Below, one piece after another: positions 35,630 through 43,156 of a DNA stretch of 64,000 bases. The notes beneath the pieces were generated by a model. It was not told the origin of the DNA, made no database searches, and saw only the letters and a program-made list of their open reading frames with translations. This DNA comes from Novosphingobium profundi. Its GTDB lineage: Bacteria; Pseudomonadota; Alphaproteobacteria; Sphingomonadales; Sphingomonadaceae. The stretch lies in the NCBI RefSeq assembly GCF_020524485.1, contig NZ_JAIVLF010000006.1:62001-126000 (forward strand), read 5' to 3'. Position 1 is the stretch's first letter; every line of letters begins with the position of its first letter. The position numbers were made by a program, and so were the translations under genes.

Positions 35630-35738
35630 CACCCCGGATAGCCCCGCAAAGGCATCTCCCCCGGCGCCGCGATCCTCCAAGAATAGGCCCACGTCGCCAC
35701 GCAAGTGGCGCGCAAGATCCCCCGGAAGGAGAGTACCC

Positions 35739-36263
35739 GTGACCGACCTGATCAACCAGCCCGGCGTGCGCGAAGCCATGCCGATCCTCGCCTCGAACGA
35801 AGGTGTCTGGGAAGGCTGGTACCGCTATTACGATGCCAAGACCGGCGAACTCGTCGACCAGCACCGCTCGCGCCTGATCTGCCGCCTGATCCACAAGGAC
35901 GGCGTCGACCACTACCACCAGACCAACTATTATTTCTGGGACGATGGCCGCAAGGAAGTCCGCGACTTCCCCGCCGTCTACAAGGATGGCCGCATCTGGT
36001 GGGACAACGACCTCATCAAGGGCTGGGCCGCCGAGATGCAGCCCGACGACTACAACCGCTCGACCTGCCTCAACTGGACCCGCAAGAACGAGCCGGGCAT
36101 CTACCTTTACGAGATGATCCAGAACAACGACGCGCGCACCCACCGCTCGCGCACCTGGCAGTGGTTCCGCGACGGCATCTGCTACCAGCGCACGCTGATC
36201 GACGAGAAGTTCATCACCCCCGACTGGCAGAACTTCACCAACGAGGACGCGCCCGACGTCTGA
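35739..36263 (+). CDS. Conserved hypothetical protein (possibly DUF3598/lipocalin-like)
   Basis: A 174-residue cytosolic protein rich in Trp, Tyr and Asp, without signal peptide. The pattern GVWEGWYRYYDAKTGELVDQHRSRLICRL at the start, TNYYFWDDGRKEVRDFP and IWWDNDLIKGWAAE in the middle suggests a beta-barrel (lipocalin-like, FABP-like) fold; the resemblance to DUF3598 is from memory and not certain. The GTG at 35739 follows a strong GGAAGGAG at 8 bases. It is followed by a row of hairpins and a terminator, and preceded by a large inverted repeat: it seems to be separately regulated. Confidence 0.6.
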   Translation: MTDLINQPGVREAMPILASNEGVWEGWYRYYDAKTGELVDQHRSRLICRLIHKDGVDHYHQTNYYFWDDGRKEVRDFPAVYKDGRIWWDNDLIKGWAAEMQPDDYNRSTCLNWTRKNEPGIYLYEMIQNNDARTHRSRTWQWFRDGICYQRTLIDEKFITPDWQNFTNEDAPDV

Positions 36264-36265
36264 GG

Positions 36266-36390
36266 CCAAGGCGCTAAGATGCTGACGCATCACGCCTTGG
36301 AATTGCTCAAGCGCCGCACGGGCTTAACCAAGCCCCGATGAGACAAGCTCATCGTGCCTTGGCGTGAGGCCTTGCCTTCGCCAGATACAG
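36266..36390 (+). ncRNA. Candidate small RNA or structured 3' UTR
   Basis: Successive hairpins start right after the stop at 36263. The first (36266-36300) is CCAAGGCG ... CGCCTTGG with inner GATGC-TGAC-GCATC. The second (36320-36335) is GGGCTT-AACC-AAGCCC. The third (36336-36354) is CGATGAG-ACAAG-CTCATCG. They end at the strong terminator 36391-36422. No promoter of its own is visible; it may be processed from the upstream mRNA. Confidence 0.4.
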
Positions 36391-36422
36391 CAAGGGGCTG
36401 CGCCGAAGCGCGGCCCCTTTTT
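36391..36422 (+). terminator. Rho-independent terminator
   Basis: AAGGGGCTGCGC-CGAA-GCGCGGCCCCTT: a 12-bp stem with one G-T pair and a tetraloop, followed by TTTTT on the plus strand. It ends transcription of the gene at 35739 and the hairpin cluster. Confidence 0.9.
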
Positions 36423-36431
36423 CATGGGGTA

Positions 36432-36872
36432 TCAGTCGCTTGCCAGAACCAGCCGGGGCCCCGGGCCTTCCCGCCCCTTCACATCCTCGGCGTTGTAGAG
36501 CTGGCACTTGGCAAGGCTGAGGCACCCGCAGCCAATGCACCCGTCAAGCCGGTCGCGGGTGCGCTCGAGCATGGCGATCTGGTCCTCGATCGCGCGGCGC
36601 ATCGAACGGCTGATGCGCGCCCAATCCTGTGCGCTCGGGGTCCGCCCCTGCGGCAGGCGCGCCAGTTCGCGCTCGATCTCGGCAAGCGGCAGGCCCAGCT
36701 TCTGCGCGATGAGGATGAAGCTCACCCGCCGGATGTCCGAGCGCAGGAAGCGCCGCTGATTGCCACTCGTGCGCAGCGCCTGGAGCAGGCCCTTCTCCTC
36801 GTAGAAACGGATCGCAGAGGTCTTCACGCCCGTGCGCCGGGCCAGTTCGCCGATGGTGATGAAGCTGGGCAT
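36432..36872 (-). CDS. soxR: Redox-sensitive transcriptional activator SoxR (MerR family)
   Basis: A 146-residue MerR-family regulator. HTH: FITIGELARRTGVKTSAIRFYEEKGLLQALRTSGNQRRF (4-42), dimerisation helix, then the 2Fe-2S ligands C112, C115, C117, C123 (CIGCGCLSLAKC), the SoxR pattern C-x2-C-x-C-x5-C. It senses redox-cycling compounds. The ATG at 36872 is chosen; the longer open frame runs into repeat copy 8. A SoxR-box lies 214 bp upstream next to the divergent VOC gene, while no box is seen adjacent to soxR itself. Confidence 0.95.
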   Translation of the reverse strand: MPSFITIGELARRTGVKTSAIRFYEEKGLLQALRTSGNQRRFLRSDIRRVSFILIAQKLGLPLAEIERELARLPQGRTPSAQDWARISRSMRRAIEDQIAMLERTRDRLDGCIGCGCLSLAKCQLYNAEDVKGREGPGPRLVLASD

Positions 36873-36909
36873 CGCGGTCTCCGGGAATTGAGAAGAGAAA
36901 GGGATAGAT

Positions 36910-37023
36910 CCGAGGGCCATCGCCCTCGGGCTCCCCAAACGGTCGAGCTCACCTTTGTCGCGCCGCCTGGGTCGACAAAGGTGAGCTTGCCGATTCCGGG
37001 GTTCAAGGGGCGATGGCCCCTTG
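36910..37023 (-). repeat. Three-hairpin repeat, copy 8 (114 bp, long central stem)
   Basis: B end 36910-36929, A end 37004-37023. The central arms form a perfect 15-bp inverted repeat (AGCTCACCTTTGTCG at 36946-36960; CGACAAAGGTGAGCT at 36973-36987). The pairing differs in sequence from that of copy 6 but has the same length and position. It lies between divergent soxR and the VOC gene. Confidence 0.97.
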
Positions 37024-37085
37024 AAAAGTCCTTCTTCCTAAGCCGCTAAGGCCGTTTTCACACAGGCCGCACATTTTGCGCTTGA

Positions 37086-37103
37086 TCTCAACTTAACTTG
37101 AAC
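37086..37103 (+). promoter_or_regulatory. SoxR-box upstream of the VOC gene
   Basis: TCTCAACTTAACTTGAAC closely matches the enterobacterial SoxR operator CCTCAAGTTAACTTGAGG. TTGATC directly overlaps its left side as a possible -35, and the -10 would follow about 19 bp later, the elongated spacing typical of MerR-type promoters. The -10 itself is weak. Confidence 0.75.
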
Positions 37104-37157
37104 TTTCACTTTCTCCAAGCCGGTTGATTCGCCGGTGACACAAAAAGGAGAAACACC

Positions 37158-37529
37158 ATGGCCCGGGGCCGTCTGGAGCACGCCAACATCACCGTCAGCG
37201 ACATCGATCGCTCGTCCCGTCTTCTGCAGAGCCTGCTCGGCTGGCACGAGCGCTGGCGCGGGCCCGCCATCAATGGGGGTGAGACGATCCATTTCGGCGA
37301 GGAATTCAGCTACATCGCTCTCTACACCGACCGCAAGGCGCACGCAGGGTTCGCCAAGGGCCAGCCGCTCAACCACATCGGACTGGTGGTGGACGATCTC
37401 GACGCGGCCGAGGCGGTGGTGATCGCGGCCGGGCTCACCCCGTTCAACCATGGTGACTACGAGCCGGGGCGGCGCTTCTACTTCTTCGACTGGGACCACA
37501 TCGAATTCGAGGTGGTCAGCTATGAATGA
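37158..37529 (+). CDS. VOC-family (glyoxalase/bleomycin-resistance-like) protein, probable SoxR target
   Basis: A 123-residue VOC-fold protein: two beta-alpha-beta-beta-beta modules with metal-ligand candidates in LEHANITVSDIDRS (H8), NHIGLVVDDLDAAE and IEFEVV. The substrate is unknown. An AAGGAG lies 7 bases before the ATG. A SoxR-box lies 55 bp upstream, so it is probably induced by redox-cycling agents. Its stop is 8 bp from the convergent SRAP stop. Confidence 0.83.
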   Translation: MARGRLEHANITVSDIDRSSRLLQSLLGWHERWRGPAINGGETIHFGEEFSYIALYTDRKAHAGFAKGQPLNHIGLVVDDLDAAEAVVIAAGLTPFNHGDYEPGRRFYFFDWDHIEFEVVSYE

Positions 37530-37537
37530 GCCCGTGC

Positions 37538-38212
37538 TCAGAGAAGCCGGGGCATGGTCTCGTCCGTGTCCCCGCCAAGCTCCCCGCCCTGTTCACCCGA
37601 CGCTGGCAGATCGCCTGCGCCGGTCCATAGCCGCCGTGTTCGCTCCACCGTCAGCGGCGCCGGGGAGGTAACGCACAGACCAAAGGCCTCTTCCGGCGCG
37701 GCCTCGATCCAGCGGGACCAGTCGCGCCGGGGGAGGAGGACGGGCATGCGATCATGGACATCGACCATCTGCTCGCAGGCGGGCGCCATGACCAGGGTGT
37801 AGACCCGGCCCCATTCCGGGCTCTCACGCCACAGGCCTGCAACCGCGAAAGTGTCCACCCCTTCGATCCCGTACCAGGTGCGCGTCATCTGCCCCGCCTT
37901 GCCCTCGGGCTCGGCCCAGCGTGTGATGGGCACCAGGCAGCGGCGGTGGACGAAGCTGTCCTTCCAGAAACGGGTGTGCAGCTTGTCGTCGCGCGCGTTG
38001 GTGACGGGCTTGGGCTTGAGGGGCTGGCCCTGCCGGCCCTTCAGCACCAGCGGAAAGCCCCAGGTCATCGTCTGCGCGTGGCCCTCGGCAACAACGAGGC
38101 CGGAGTAGCCGGGATAGACTTCCTCGGCGAAGTTGGCGCCCTCCTGGGGCAGAACCTCGAACAGGGCGGCAACCTCGGCGGTGCCCTTGGTCATGCGGTA
38201 GAGATTGCACAT
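37538..38212 (-). CDS. SOS-response-associated peptidase (SRAP/HMCES/YedK) family protein
   Basis: SRAP proteins form a covalent bond with abasic sites in single-stranded DNA through Cys2, shielding them from strand breaks. The 224-residue protein starts MCNLYRMT (Cys2 after Met removal), has the conserved NARDDKLHTRFWKDSFVHRRCLVPITRWAEPEG with the active-site Asn and Glu, and HDRMPVLL with the active-site His. The chemistry is that of the family. It reads leftward, 21 bp downstream of ubiA. Confidence 0.92.
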   Translation of the reverse strand: MCNLYRMTKGTAEVAALFEVLPQEGANFAEEVYPGYSGLVVAEGHAQTMTWGFPLVLKGRQGQPLKPKPVTNARDDKLHTRFWKDSFVHRRCLVPITRWAEPEGKAGQMTRTWYGIEGVDTFAVAGLWRESPEWGRVYTLVMAPACEQMVDVHDRMPVLLPRRDWSRWIEAAPEEAFGLCVTSPAPLTVERTRRLWTGAGDLPASGEQGGELGGDTDETMPRLL

Positions 38213-38233
38213 GATGGCCGTTGGGGCGCGTCT

Positions 38234-39184
38234 TCAGACGACGCCGGCGTTGCCCACCACCCAGCAGGCCAGCACCATCACGAAACCCAGGTCCCGGTTC
38301 GAGCGGAACCGCGCCAGCGCGTTGTCGCCGTCCTGGGTGTCCAGCGTCACGACCTGGAAGCCCAGGTGCATCGCGACGGGCACCAGCGCCATCAGACCGA
38401 CCCAGTCCGGGCGCACCGTCCAGAAGGCCAGCCCCCAGAACGCCACGGCCAGCGCGTAGAAGCCGCCGACGCCCAGGCGCACGTGCTGGCCCAGCCGCCG
38501 TGCGGACGAGCGGATGCCCACCAGTGCGTCGTCCTCGCGGTCCTGGATGGCGTAGATCGTGTCATAGCCGATGCACCACACGATGGAGCCCGCATAGAGC
38601 GCGGCCAGCGCGCCCAGCTGGTCCTGCCGAATCTCGATCCAGCCGACCAGCGCGCCCCAGGTAAAGACCATGCCGAGCCAGGCCTGCGGCCACCAGGTGA
38701 TGCGCTTCATGAACGGATAGGCCGCCACGAGCGCCACGCTACCCAGCGCCACCAACTGCGCTTCGAGGCGCAACTGGAAGAGAACCACAAGGCCCACCGC
38801 ACACAGCAGCAAGAGCCAGCCCCAGGCCGCCTTCTTGCTCACCCGCCCGCTCGCCACCGGGCGCTGCGCGGTGCGCGCCACCTTGCGGTCAAGGTCGGCA
38901 TCTACGATGTCGTTGAGCACGCAGCCTGCGCCGCGCATGGCAATCGAGCCCACCAGCAGCCAGGCGATAAGCCCCAGGCGCTGCTCGCCGCCCGCCAGCA
39001 TCACGCTCCACGCGCAAGGCCAGAACAGCAGCCACCAGCCGATAGGACGGTCGAATCGGGCCAGCATCGCGTAATCGCGAAGCTGCGGCGGCAGAGCCGC
39101 GACGAGGCCACGTTGCTGGCTGTCGGGGACGAAGGTAGGATCACTCACCCCCCGGGAAATACCGGATCGGGACGCCCCTGTCAT
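38234..39184 (-). CDS. ubiA: 4-hydroxybenzoate octaprenyltransferase UbiA
   Basis: Inner-membrane prenyltransferase of ubiquinone synthesis. The 316-residue protein has eight or nine hydrophobic segments and both aspartate-rich motifs: NDIVDADLDRKVARTAQRPVASG (about 90-113) and YDTIYAIQDREDDALVGIRSSA (about 205-226). The divergent M20 peptidase starts 115 bp away. Confidence 0.94.
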   Translation of the reverse strand: MTGASRSGISRGVSDPTFVPDSQQRGLVAALPPQLRDYAMLARFDRPIGWWLLFWPCAWSVMLAGGEQRLGLIAWLLVGSIAMRGAGCVLNDIVDADLDRKVARTAQRPVASGRVSKKAAWGWLLLLCAVGLVVLFQLRLEAQLVALGSVALVAAYPFMKRITWWPQAWLGMVFTWGALVGWIEIRQDQLGALAALYAGSIVWCIGYDTIYAIQDREDDALVGIRSSARRLGQHVRLGVGGFYALAVAFWGLAFWTVRPDWVGLMALVPVAMHLGFQVVTLDTQDGDNALARFRSNRDLGFVMVLACWVVGNAGVV

Positions 39185-39298
39185 GTCCTGCGTGTCCCAT
39201 GCACACAGCCTGGCCGCTTTGGCGTTGCGCCGGGTGCGCGAACGCGCAACAACACAGGCTCGCTCACAACGCGATCACGAACGGGGGACACGAAAACG

Positions 39299-40708
39299 AT
39301 GCGCTTGAACACACTCGCCTTTTGCACCGCGATGGGAAGCGTGCTGGCACTCGCCACGCCGCCCGCGATGGCCCAGGCGCCCGAGACGCCCGCGGGCCGC
39401 GAGGCTCTCACCGTTCTTCAGGAAGCCGTCGCCATTCCCACCGTCCAGGGCCGCGGACAGGTCCCCGTGCTCGCCGCCAAGCTCAAGGCGCGCCTGCTCG
39501 ACGCCGGATTCGCCGAGGACGAAGTGACCTTCGTGCCCCAGGGCGAGACCGGCTACCTCCTTGCCCGCTACCCGGGCCGCGACCGCAAGGCGCCGGTCAC
39601 CGCGATCATCGCGCACATGGACGTCGTCGAGGCCAAGCCCGAAGACTGGGAGCGCGATCCCTTCACCCCGGTGATCGAGGACGGCTACCTGTTCGGGCGC
39701 GGCTCGCTCGACAACAAGGCCGGACTCTCCATCGTGACCGCGACCATGATGAAGCTGCGCCGCGAGGGCTGGGTGCCCGCACATGACATCGTGCTCGGTT
39801 TCTCGGGCGACGAGGAAACCCAGATGGCGACCACCGCCGCCATGGCCAGCGCCATCGTCCACGAGGCGGGCAAGGTCGATCTCGTCCTCAACGCCGATTC
39901 GGGCGGCGGAACGCTCGACGAGGCGGGCGAGCCCTTCGTCTACGAGGTGCAGGCAGGCGAGAAGACCTACGCCGACTACAAGCTGACCCTCACCGACCCC
40001 GGCGGCCACTCCAGCCGCCCGGGCGCGACCAACGCCATCGCCGCCATGAGCGCGGCCATGGAGAAGATCTGGGCCTACAAGTTCCCGGTCACCGTCAGCC
40101 CGCTGACCAAGGCCTACTTCGAGGGCAGCGTGGAGGCCGCCCCCGCCGAGGTGGCCCCCGCCATGCGCGCGCTCATCGCCGATCCGACCGACGCGAAGGC
40201 CGCCGCCACGCTGTCCGCGCGGCCCGAATATATCGGCCTCATCCGCACGACCTGCGTGCCCACGATGATCGAGGGCGGCCACGCCCCCAACGCGCTCCCC
40301 CAGTCGGTCAGCGCCAACGTCAATTGCCGCATCTTCCCGGGTACCTCGCGCGCCAAGGTGCAGGAGACGCTGGCCCAGGTCATTGCCGATCCCGCCATCA
40401 CCATCGCCTTCCAGGACAACGGCACGCTCGAATCGATCGAGAGCCCGTTGCGCGCAGACGTCATGGAGGCGGTCGAAGTGGCCGTCCACGAACGCGCACC
40501 TGGCCTCTCCATCGTGCCGGGCATGAGCGCAGGCGCGACCGATTCGATGCACTTTCGCTCCAAGGGCATCCCCGCCTTCGGCGTCTCGGCGGTGTTCATG
40601 GACCCCAAGGACGAATTCGCCCACGGCCTCAACGAACGCCTGCCGCTCGCCACACTCGATCCCGCGGTGAAGCAGTGGGAGACGCTGCTGCGCACGCTAT
40701 TGAAGTAA
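39299..40708 (+). CDS. Exported M20-family metallopeptidase
   Basis: A 469-residue zinc peptidase. The signal peptide is MRLNTLAFCTAMGSVLALATPPAMAQA. Zinc ligands fit M20: H in IIAHMDVVEAKPEDW, D in FGRGSLDNKAGL, E pair in GFSGDEETQM, D in VLNADSGGG, H near the end in FAHGLNERLP. A dimerisation insertion follows the NADSGGG strand. It is probably a periplasmic carboxypeptidase or dipeptidase. The open frame extends to 37754 upstream but only as a shadow. Repeat copy 9 follows 21 bp after the stop. Confidence 0.87.
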   Translation: MRLNTLAFCTAMGSVLALATPPAMAQAPETPAGREALTVLQEAVAIPTVQGRGQVPVLAAKLKARLLDAGFAEDEVTFVPQGETGYLLARYPGRDRKAPVTAIIAHMDVVEAKPEDWERDPFTPVIEDGYLFGRGSLDNKAGLSIVTATMMKLRREGWVPAHDIVLGFSGDEETQMATTAAMASAIVHEAGKVDLVLNADSGGGTLDEAGEPFVYEVQAGEKTYADYKLTLTDPGGHSSRPGATNAIAAMSAAMEKIWAYKFPVTVSPLTKAYFEGSVEAAPAEVAPAMRALIADPTDAKAAATLSARPEYIGLIRTTCVPTMIEGGHAPNALPQSVSANVNCRIFPGTSRAKVQETLAQVIADPAITIAFQDNGTLESIESPLRADVMEAVEVAVHERAPGLSIVPGMSAGATDSMHFRSKGIPAFGVSAVFMDPKDEFAHGLNERLPLATLDPAVKQWETLLRTLLK

Positions 40709-40729
40709 GCAGGTAAGAGAAGGGAATTT

Positions 40730-40843
40730 CCGAGGGCCATCGCCCTCGGGCTCCCGGAACTGTCTGGCTCACCTTTGTCGCGCCGCCTTGGCCGAGAACG
40801 GTGAGGTCGCCGATTTTGGGAGCCCGAGGGCGATGGCCCTCGG
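40730..40843. repeat. Three-hairpin repeat, copy 9 (chimera with two B ends)
   Basis: Left B end at 40730-40749, right end at 40824-40843 also of B type (CCGAGGGCGATGGCCCTCGG). The right arm is the A-side arm (GGTGAGGTCGCCGATTTTGGG) joined to AGCCCGAGGGCG, as if two elements recombined at the shared TTTGGGG. It lies between the M20 peptidase and rsmE genes. Confidence 0.95.
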
Positions 40844-40938
40844 ACCTGTTTTTATTCAATCTTCCCTCGATCTTTCTCTTTGATCTCCCCCGCCCGCCCC
40901 CTCTAAAGCGCGCAGATTCGCTGCAACGAGATCCGCCC

Positions 40939-41691
40939 ATGCCTGCCACTCCCGCCTGGCCGCCGCGTTCGGCCCCCCGTCTGTTCGTTCCCGGACCGCT
41001 TGCCGAGGGGCAGGAGCTGCGCCTTGACGGCAACCCGGCGAACTACCTCGCGCGGGTCATGCGTGTGGGCCCAGGCGATGCGGTGATCCTGTGCGACGAT
41101 GTGACCGGCGAATGGGCGGCCGAGGTGCTCGACGCGGGCAAGCGCCATGTAACCCTGGCCCTGCGTGACAAGCTGCGCGACCGCGAGGCGGTGCCCGATT
41201 TCTGGCTCTGCGCCGCGCTTCTGAAGAAGCCCAACTTCGATCTCGTGATGGAAAAGGCGACCGAACTGGGCGTCGCGCGGATCCAGCCGGTGCTGACCCG
41301 GCGCTGCGTCGCCGACAAGCTCAATTCCGAGCGCGCGCAGACCATCGTGTCCGAAGCGGCCGAGCAGTGCGCGCGCACCGCGCTGCCCGAACTGGCAGGG
41401 CCGGTGAAGCTCGACGCGTTGCTGGCCGACTGGCCGGAGGACCGCGCGCTGTTCTTTGCCGACGAACAGGGCGGGGAACCGGCCGCTGCGCAATTTGCCG
41501 CGCACGATGGCCCGGCGGCGCTCCTCGTCGGCCCGGAAGGCGGCTTTGACGACGCCGAGCGCGCCGCGATCCGCGCCCATCCCGCCGCCCGCGCAATCAC
41601 GCTGGGCCCGCGCATCCTGCGCGGCGAAACCGCCACGATCGCGGCCTGCGCGGTGTGGATGGCAACGCGGGGCGACTGGTCCACCGTGTGA
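40939..41691 (+). CDS. rsmE: 16S rRNA (uracil(1498)-N3)-methyltransferase RsmE
   Basis: SPOUT methyltransferase for m3U1498. The 250-residue protein has an N-terminal PUA-like part (PRLFVPGPLAEGQELRLDGNPANYLARVMRVGPGDAVILCDD) and the C-terminal trefoil-knot SAM site LLVGPEGGFDDAE ... ITLGPRILRGETAT. The ATG at 40939 is chosen; the open frame before it is the repeat and gap. It is probably cotranscribed with gshA. Confidence 0.94.
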   Translation: MPATPAWPPRSAPRLFVPGPLAEGQELRLDGNPANYLARVMRVGPGDAVILCDDVTGEWAAEVLDAGKRHVTLALRDKLRDREAVPDFWLCAALLKKPNFDLVMEKATELGVARIQPVLTRRCVADKLNSERAQTIVSEAAEQCARTALPELAGPVKLDALLADWPEDRALFFADEQGGEPAAAQFAAHDGPAALLVGPEGGFDDAERAAIRAHPAARAITLGPRILRGETATIAACAVWMATRGDWSTV

Positions 41692-41767
41692 ATACCTAGC
41701 CATATTGTATGCCTGGAAACAAAAATGGGGCTGGCGCTAAGGCCTTCGCATCTCTACCTCCGGGCCC

Positions 41768-43141
41768 ATGAGTACCCGCGAGGCTTCGGATCGTGACGAT
41801 CCGGTAATCGAGACCCTGGACCAGCTTGCCGCGCCGATGGCCGCGGGCGAGAAGCCGCGCGAGGCGTGGCGGATCGGGACCGAGCACGAGAAGTTCGTCT
41901 ACGACACGAGCGACCACCACGCCCCCTCCTACGACGAGGAAGGCGGCATCCGCGACCTGCTCCTCGCGCTTGAGGAATTCGGCTGGGAGCCGATCCTGGA
42001 GGGCGGCAAGGTCATCGCGATGAAGGGTGCGGACGGCACCGTCAGCCTGGAGCCGGCCGGACAGCTCGAACTCTCGGGCGCCCCGCTGGAAAACCTGCAC
42101 CAGACCTGCGCCGAGACCGGGCGCCACCTCAACCAGGTCAAGGCCATTGGCGAGCGGCTCGGCAAGGGCTTCCTCGGCCTTGGCATGTGGCCCGACAAGG
42201 CCCGCGCGGACCTGCCGCTGATGCCCAAGGGCCGCTACGACATCATGACCCGGCACATGCCGCGCGTCGGCTCGCTCGGCCTCGACATGATGCTGCGTAC
42301 CTGCACCATCCAGGTCAACCTCGACTATTCAAGCGAGGCGGACATGGTGCAGAAGTTCCGCACCTCGCTGGCGCTGCAGCCGCTGGCGACCGCGCTCTTT
42401 GCCAATTCGCCCTTCACCGAGGGCAAGCCCAACGGCATGCTCTCCTACCGCAGCCACATCTGGTCGGACACCGACCCGGCACGCACGGGCATGCTGCCTT
42501 TCGTCTTCGAAGAGGGCTTCGGCTACGAACGCTATGTCGAGTACATGCTCGATGTGCCGATGTACTTCGTCTTCCGCGACGGCAAGTACATCGACGCCGC
42601 TGGCCTGTCCTTCCGGGATTTCCTGAAGGGCGAACTTTCGGTCCTGCCCGGCGAGAAGCCGCGCATCTCGGACTGGAACGACCACCTCTCCACCGCCTTC
42701 CCCGAAGTGCGCCTCAAGTCCTTCCTGGAAATGCGCGGCGCCGATGGCGGCCCGTGGAACCGCATCTGCGCGCTGCCTGCGCTGTGGGTCGGCCTTCTCT
42801 ATGACCAGGGCGCGCTCGACGCGGCCTGGGACCTGGTCAAGGACTGGGACATGGAAGGGCGCGAGACACTGCGCACCTCGGTGCCCAAGCTCGGCCTCGA
42901 CGCGCCGATCCCGACCGGCGGCACCTTGCGCGACATCGCGGGCGAAGTGCTCGACATCGCGCGGCAGGGGCTTGCCGCGCGCGGCCGCCTCAACGCCAGC
43001 GGCGACAACGAGACCGGCTACCTGGAACCACTGGCAGAGATCGTCGCCAGCGGCCGGGTTCCCGCCCAGCGCCTGCTCGACCTCTACAATGGCGAGTGGC
43101 AGGGCGAGATCGCCCCTGTCTACAAGGTCAAGAGCTTCTGA
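41768..43141 (+). CDS. gshA: Glutamate--cysteine ligase (alphaproteobacterial/plant type)
   Basis: Makes gamma-glutamylcysteine, the first step of glutathione synthesis. The 457-residue protein belongs to the GCS2-like class of alphaproteobacteria and plants: EAWRIGTEHEKFVYD (about 31-45), VSLEPAGQLELSGAPLENLH, FPEVRLKSFLEMRGADGGPWNRICALPALWVGLLYD. It is distinct from enterobacterial GshA. It follows rsmE after 76 bp and converges on the methyltransferase-like gene 15 bp away. Confidence 0.95.
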   Translation: MSTREASDRDDPVIETLDQLAAPMAAGEKPREAWRIGTEHEKFVYDTSDHHAPSYDEEGGIRDLLLALEEFGWEPILEGGKVIAMKGADGTVSLEPAGQLELSGAPLENLHQTCAETGRHLNQVKAIGERLGKGFLGLGMWPDKARADLPLMPKGRYDIMTRHMPRVGSLGLDMMLRTCTIQVNLDYSSEADMVQKFRTSLALQPLATALFANSPFTEGKPNGMLSYRSHIWSDTDPARTGMLPFVFEEGFGYERYVEYMLDVPMYFVFRDGKYIDAAGLSFRDFLKGELSVLPGEKPRISDWNDHLSTAFPEVRLKSFLEMRGADGGPWNRICALPALWVGLLYDQGALDAAWDLVKDWDMEGRETLRTSVPKLGLDAPIPTGGTLRDIAGEVLDIARQGLAARGRLNASGDNETGYLEPLAEIVASGRVPAQRLLDLYNGEWQGEIAPVYKVKSF

Positions 43142-43156
43142 TCCGGCCAGGCCGCC

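Noticed and set aside
37754..39298. N-terminal extension of the M20 peptidase frame over SRAP and ubiA
   Set aside because: The signal peptide at 39299 marks the real start; the extension is antisense to two clear genes.
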